A stretch of 64,000 bases of DNA from Pseudomonas parafulva NBRC 16636 = DSM 17004. Lineage in GTDB: Bacteria > Pseudomonadota > Gammaproteobacteria > Pseudomonadales > Pseudomonadaceae. The notes beneath the pieces are model-generated. The model made no database searches. It was not told where the DNA came from and was given only the letters and a program-made list of their open reading frames with translations. The DNA lies in assembly GCF_000730645.1 (NCBI RefSeq), contig NZ_BBIU01000017.1, positions 150,261 to 214,260 of the forward strand, written 5' to 3'. The translations under genes and the position numbers were made by a program. Position 1 is the stretch's first letter; each line of letters starts with the position of its first letter. Of this stretch, positions 60,506 to 64,000 are shown in pieces.

Positions 60506-60898
60506 ATGAAATTCGCTATCGCGGTGTTCTCCCCGGCCCATGCGCCCTCCTCCCGGCGCGCCCTGCGTTACGCCGAGGCGGTGCTGGCTGGCGGGCATGA
60601 GATTGCCCGGCTGTTCTTCTATCAGGACGGGGTGCACAGTGCCTCGGCCAACCTCGTGGTGCCGCAGGACGAACTGGATGTGGCCGGGCAATGGCGGGCG
60701 TTTATCCAGGCCAACCAGCTCGACGCGGTGGTGTGCATTGCTGCTGCGCTGCGCCGTGGCGTGCTGGATGAAGCCGAGGCCAACCGTTACCAACGCCCCG
60801 CCGTGAACCTGCCGGCGCCTTGGGAACTCTCCGGCCTTGGCCAGTTGCACGAAGCGGCGCAGTTGGCTGACCGGCTCGTGTGTTTTGGAGGCGATTGA
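60506..60898 (+). CDS. tusD: Sulfur relay protein TusD
   Basis: A 130-residue DsrE-family subunit of the TusBCD heterohexamer, which passes persulfide sulfur from TusA to TusE for 2-thiouridine formation at tRNA position 34. The active Cys77 lies in DAVVCIAAALRRG. Start MKFAIAVFSPAH is canonical. It is the first gene of a five-gene operon and is followed after one base by tusC. Confidence 0.93.
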   Translation: MKFAIAVFSPAHAPSSRRALRYAEAVLAGGHEIARLFFYQDGVHSASANLVVPQDELDVAGQWRAFIQANQLDAVVCIAAALRRGVLDEAEANRYQRPAVNLPAPWELSGLGQLHEAAQLADRLVCFGGD

Positions 60899-60899
60899 T

Positions 60900-61259
60900 A
60901 TGGCCAAATCGTTGTTGATCATCAGCCGCCAGGCCCCATGGAATGGCCCATCGGCTCGCGAAGCACTGGATATCGCACTGGCGGGCGGTGCCTTCGACCT
61001 GCCCCTGGGCATGGTGTTTCTGGACGATGGCGTGTTCCAGCTTGCCAACGGCCAGCAGCCTGCCGCGTTGCAGCAAAAAAACCTGGCGGCCAACCTGCAG
61101 GCGTTGCCCATGTTCGGCGTTGACGCATTGTTTGCCTGCGGGCACAGCCTGGCCAGCCGGGGCCTGGCAGCAGGCGACCTGGCACTGCCGGTGCAGGTGC
61201 TGGATGACGCCGCACTCACAGGGCTTATCACGCAATACGACCAGGTGGTGACCCTCTGA
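60900..61259 (+). CDS. tusC: Sulfur relay protein TusC
   Basis: A 119-residue DsrF-like subunit, KSLLIISRQAPWNGPSAREA followed by LDIALAGGAFDLPLGMVFLD. It has no catalytic Cys role in the known complex. Its stop and the tusB start share a base (TGATG). Confidence 0.93.
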   Translation: MAKSLLIISRQAPWNGPSAREALDIALAGGAFDLPLGMVFLDDGVFQLANGQQPAALQQKNLAANLQALPMFGVDALFACGHSLASRGLAAGDLALPVQVLDDAALTGLITQYDQVVTL

Positions 61260-61555
61260 TGGCGACCTTGCATGTAATTGCCCACTCCCCCTTCGGCGAT
61301 GAGCGGCTGCGCAGCTGCCTACGCCTGCTCGGGGCTGACGACGCAGTGTTGCTGTGCGGTGACGCCGTTTACGCACTGCGGCCCGGCGCTGCACCTCATC
61401 AGCAGCTGCAACAGGCCAACCTGGCGGATCGCCTGTTTGCCCTGGACGAGGACCTGCAGGCCCGCGCAATAGAGAACCCACTGGCAACGGCGGTCGATTA
61501 CCCAGGTTTCGTCGCGCTTTCACTGCACTACGACAAGGTCAACAGCTGGTTATGA
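61259..61555 (+). CDS. tusB: Sulfur relay protein TusB
   Basis: A 98-residue DsrH-like subunit of TusBCD. Opens MATLHVIAHSPFGDERLRSC and includes GDAVYALRPG. Overlaps tusE by 4 nt, so the complex and its acceptor are coproduced. Confidence 0.92.
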   Translation: MATLHVIAHSPFGDERLRSCLRLLGADDAVLLCGDAVYALRPGAAPHQQLQQANLADRLFALDEDLQARAIENPLATAVDYPGFVALSLHYDKVNSWL

Positions 61556-61887
61556 ACACGCTCGATAGCGGCGGCCAGGCCATCGCACTGGACAAGGACG
61601 GCTTTCTGGTGGACTTGCACGCCTGGTCCCACGAAGTTGCCCAGGGGCTCGCCGCCCGTGAAGGCATCGCCCTCACCGCCGACCACTGGGAAATCCTCGA
61701 ACTGCTGCGCCAGTTCTACCAGGAGTACCAGCTCTCACCGGCCACGCGCCCGCTGATCAAGTACGCAGCGCTGAAGCTGGGCGCCGAGAAAGGCAACAGC
61801 CCCCACCTGAACCGACTGTTCAATGGCACCCCCGCCAAACTTGCCGCCAAGCTGGCGGGCCTGCCCAAGCCGACCAATTGCATATGA
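61552..61887 (+). CDS. tusE: Sulfur relay protein TusE (DsrC-like)
   Basis: A 111-residue DsrC-family carrier that takes persulfide sulfur from TusD and delivers it to MnmA. The conserved penultimate Cys110 is in KPTNCI. The second Cys of dissimilatory DsrC is absent, as expected for TusE. Overlaps the next gene by 4 nt. Confidence 0.94.
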   Translation: MNTLDSGGQAIALDKDGFLVDLHAWSHEVAQGLAAREGIALTADHWEILELLRQFYQEYQLSPATRPLIKYAALKLGAEKGNSPHLNRLFNGTPAKLAAKLAGLPKPTNCI

Positions 61888-62894
61888 CCCAGCCCACCCC
61901 GCCCCGCCCACTCACCCTGCAAACGCCAGCTGAGCACCCCTTTGCCGAATTCGTGCGCATTCTGGGCAAAGGCAAGCGCGGCGCCCGCGGCCTCACCCGG
62001 GATGAAGCCTACGCCGCCATGACCCTGCTGCTGGAAGGCAAGGTCGAGGACGCCCAACTGGGTGCCTTCCTGATGCTGCTGCGGCACAAGGAGGAAAGCG
62101 CAGAGGAGCTCGCCGGCTTCACCGAAGCCCTGCGCGCGCACCTGCAAGCCCCCGCCATTGCCGTAGACCTGGACTGGCCCACCTACGCGGGCAAGAAGCG
62201 CCACCTGCCTTGGTACCTGCTGGCCGCCAAGTGCCTGGCGGCCAATGGCGTGCGCATCCTGATGCATGGCGGCGGCGCACACACCGCAGGGCGGCTGTAC
62301 ACCGAGCAATTGCTCGGCCTGTTGCAGATTCCACTGTGCCGCAGCTGGGATGAGGTCGAGCGCACGCTGGGCCAAGACAACCTGGCGTTCTTCCCCTTGC
62401 AGGACTGGGCGCCGCAGTTACAGCGCATGATCGACCTGCGCAACACCTTGGGCCTGCGCTCCCCTATTCACTCCCTGGCCCGGGTACTCAACCCGCTGGG
62501 GGCGAAGTGCGGCTTGCAGAGCATCTTCCACCCTGGCTACCAGGCCGTGCACCGAGAAGCCAGCCGGTTGCTGGGCGACCATGCCGTGGTGATCAAGGGC
62601 GATGGCGGCGAGATCGAGGTAAACCCGGATGTCATCAGCCACCTGTACGGGGCCACCGATGGCCAGGCGTGGGACGAAGAGTGGCCAGCACTAAGCGAAC
62701 GGCGGCACGTGAAACCGGCGAGCCTGCAGCCCGAGTATCTGCTGGCCTTCTGGCGCGGCAACGTCGAGGACAGTTACGGTGAGAAGGCTGTCATCGCCAC
62801 CATGGCCCTGGCCCTGCGGGGGCTTGGCCAGAACCGCGACACTGCCTTCGCCACCGCTCGCCAGTACTGGGACGCCCGCAACAGATCGATTTGA
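61884..62894 (+). CDS. TrpD2/YbiB-type glycosyltransferase-family protein
   Basis: A 336-residue protein related to anthranilate phosphoribosyltransferase (TrpD). It opens with FAEFVRILGKGKRGARGLTR and AMTLLLEGKVEDAQLGAFLM. The phosphoribosyl-binding Gly loop is degenerate (ILMHGGGAHTAGRLYTEQLL). YbiB relatives bind nucleic acid rather than making tryptophan precursors. Cotranslation with tusE suggests a link to tRNA or RNA biology. Confidence 0.85.
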   Translation: MTQPTPPRPLTLQTPAEHPFAEFVRILGKGKRGARGLTRDEAYAAMTLLLEGKVEDAQLGAFLMLLRHKEESAEELAGFTEALRAHLQAPAIAVDLDWPTYAGKKRHLPWYLLAAKCLAANGVRILMHGGGAHTAGRLYTEQLLGLLQIPLCRSWDEVERTLGQDNLAFFPLQDWAPQLQRMIDLRNTLGLRSPIHSLARVLNPLGAKCGLQSIFHPGYQAVHREASRLLGDHAVVIKGDGGEIEVNPDVISHLYGATDGQAWDEEWPALSERRHVKPASLQPEYLLAFWRGNVEDSYGEKAVIATMALALRGLGQNRDTAFATARQYWDARNRSI

Positions 62895-62988
62895 TCGATC
62901 ATATCGCCTGACTCTTTGGGTTATTCGTTCGAACCACATGCCCTAGACTGGGCTCCAACAACAAATCGCTTTTGTTAAGGAGCTCATC

Positions 62989-63948
62989 ATGGGCCTGTTG
63001 ATCGATGGCCGCTGGCATGACCAGTGGTATGAAAACGGCAAGGACGGCACGTTCAAGCGCGAGAACGCCCAGCGCCGCAACCAGCTGCCCGCCGCCGAGG
63101 CCGGTCGTTACCACCTGTATGTATCGCTGGCGTGCCCCTGGGCCCACCGCACCCTGATAGTACGCGCCCTCAAAGGCCTGGAGCCGCTGATAGACGTCTC
63201 GGTGGTCAGCTGGCTGATGCAAGACCACGGCTGGACGTTCGATCAGCAGCAGGGCTCCACTGGCGACCACCTCGACGGCTTGCAGTATCTGCACCAGCGC
63301 TATACCGAGGACGATCCCAAGTACACGGGCCGGGTGACCGTACCGGTACTTTGGGACAAGCAGGAAAAGCGCATCGTCAACAACGAGTCGGCGGAGATCA
63401 TCCGCATCTTCAACACGGCGTTCAACGGGCTGACTGGCAATACCCTGGACCTGTACCCCGAGCACCTGCACGCAGCCATCGATGGGCTGAACGAGCGTAT
63501 CTACCCGGCTGTAAACAACGGTGTGTACCGGGCTGGCTTCGCCACAACCCAAGCTGCCTATGAAGAGGCGTTTGATGACGTGTTCAGCGAGCTGGACCAT
63601 CTGGAAGCGCTACTCGACCGCAATCGCTACCTGGCCGGCGAGTACCTGACCGAAGCCGATGTCCGCCTGTTCACTACGCTTGTGCGCTTCGATGCGGTGT
63701 ACCACGGGCACTTCAAGTGCAACCTGCGGCGCCTGTGTGATTATCCCAACCTGACCAATTGGCTGCGCGAGCTTTATCAATGGCCGGGTGTGGCAGGCAC
63801 AGTGAACATGGAACATATCCAGAAGCACTATTACCTGAGCCACACCACCATCAACCCGAACGGCATCGTGCCAAAAGGCCCGCTGCAGGATTTCAGCCAG
63901 CCTCACGACCGGGCGCGGCTGCCTGGTAAGGGGATCTATACCCGGTAG
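62989..63948 (+). CDS. Glutathionyl-hydroquinone reductase (YqjG/ECM4-type xi-class GST)
   Basis: A 319-residue xi-class glutathione transferase that removes glutathione from glutathionyl-hydroquinones. Catalytic Cys49 is in SLACPWAHRTLIVRALKG. The all-helical C-terminal domain includes ERIYPAVNNGVYRAGFATTQ and YLAGEYLTEADVRLFTTLVR, both typical. AAGGAG precedes the ATG. Confidence 0.92.
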   Translation: MGLLIDGRWHDQWYENGKDGTFKRENAQRRNQLPAAEAGRYHLYVSLACPWAHRTLIVRALKGLEPLIDVSVVSWLMQDHGWTFDQQQGSTGDHLDGLQYLHQRYTEDDPKYTGRVTVPVLWDKQEKRIVNNESAEIIRIFNTAFNGLTGNTLDLYPEHLHAAIDGLNERIYPAVNNGVYRAGFATTQAAYEEAFDDVFSELDHLEALLDRNRYLAGEYLTEADVRLFTTLVRFDAVYHGHFKCNLRRLCDYPNLTNWLRELYQWPGVAGTVNMEHIQKHYYLSHTTINPNGIVPKGPLQDFSQPHDRARLPGKGIYTR

Positions 63949-63961
63949 CCGATACCCCGTG

Positions 63962-63986
63962 TGGGAGCGGGTTTACCCGCGAAGCA
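63962..63986. repeat. REP-type palindrome
   Basis: TGTGGGAGCGGGTTTACCCG with its following GCGAAG is a typical pseudomonad REP unit: a GCGGGT/ACCCGC hairpin flanked by TGTGGGA and GAAG. It lies 12 bp beyond the GST stop and may be cut off by the window end. Confidence 0.8.
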
Positions 63987-64000
63987 GATACCGCGGTGGA

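Overview
The window is a chromosomal segment of a Pseudomonas of the putida group. The basis is high GC, dense gene packing, familiar putida-type families (SsuA-like proteins, SohB, TusBCDE, a CysBJ-independent organosulfur locus), a REP-type palindrome at the right edge, and Anr-type control ahead of formate dehydrogenase. Species and strain cannot be fixed from the sequence alone.

Layout. 0-2.4 kb holds small envelope proteins and an InaA-type kinase. 2.4-7.3 kb is a translationally coupled five-gene catabolic operon (PanE-like reductase, VOC protein, MaoC hydratase, family III CoA-transferase, AroE-like dehydrogenase) with a divergent LysR regulator, followed by a Tat-exported class A beta-lactamase. 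About 8.3-16.5 kb is an accessory region with lower GC in its second half. It carries a Slam-type outer-membrane exporter with its likely secreted substrate, a dead IS3-family element, broken genes, a duplicated NIPSNAP fragment, a tRNA-Ser-like remnant, OsmC and a PAS-GGDEF protein, and it ends at tRNA-Cys. 16.8-29 kb is core housekeeping and signalling: SohB, histidine phosphatase, SCP2, APH-like kinase plus SDR, two more diguanylate cyclases, an SLC13 transporter and several small proteins.

29.3-34.9 kb is a periplasm-facing formate dehydrogenase operon (fdnGHI-fdhE). Its catalytic residue is Cys rather than Sec, selAB does not follow, and an Anr/FNR box lies upstream. 34.9-53.8 kb is a large organosulfur acquisition locus: three orphan sulfonate-binding proteins, a LysR regulator, an SfnB-like flavoprotein, a class II aldolase, a complete dipeptide-type ABC importer, two flavin-dependent monooxygenases, a TonB-dependent receptor, a Gln-type thiol dioxygenase and a four-domain rhodanese. 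Together these could import an organosulfur compound across both membranes, oxidise it and pass on the sulfur.

53.8-58 kb contains a 75-bp-armed inverted repeat, a chemoreceptor, and a roughly 1.4-kb relic island in the 3' end of tRNA-Ser(TGA). The island is bounded by 24-bp direct repeats and holds an IS3 fragment, a TrbK-like lipoprotein and a truncated DNA methylase. 58-64 kb is core again: a Bax-inhibitor-1 family protein, a uracil/xanthine permease, the TusDCBE sulfur relay for tRNA 2-thiouridine with a TrpD2/YbiB-like gene, and a glutathionyl-hydroquinone reductase.
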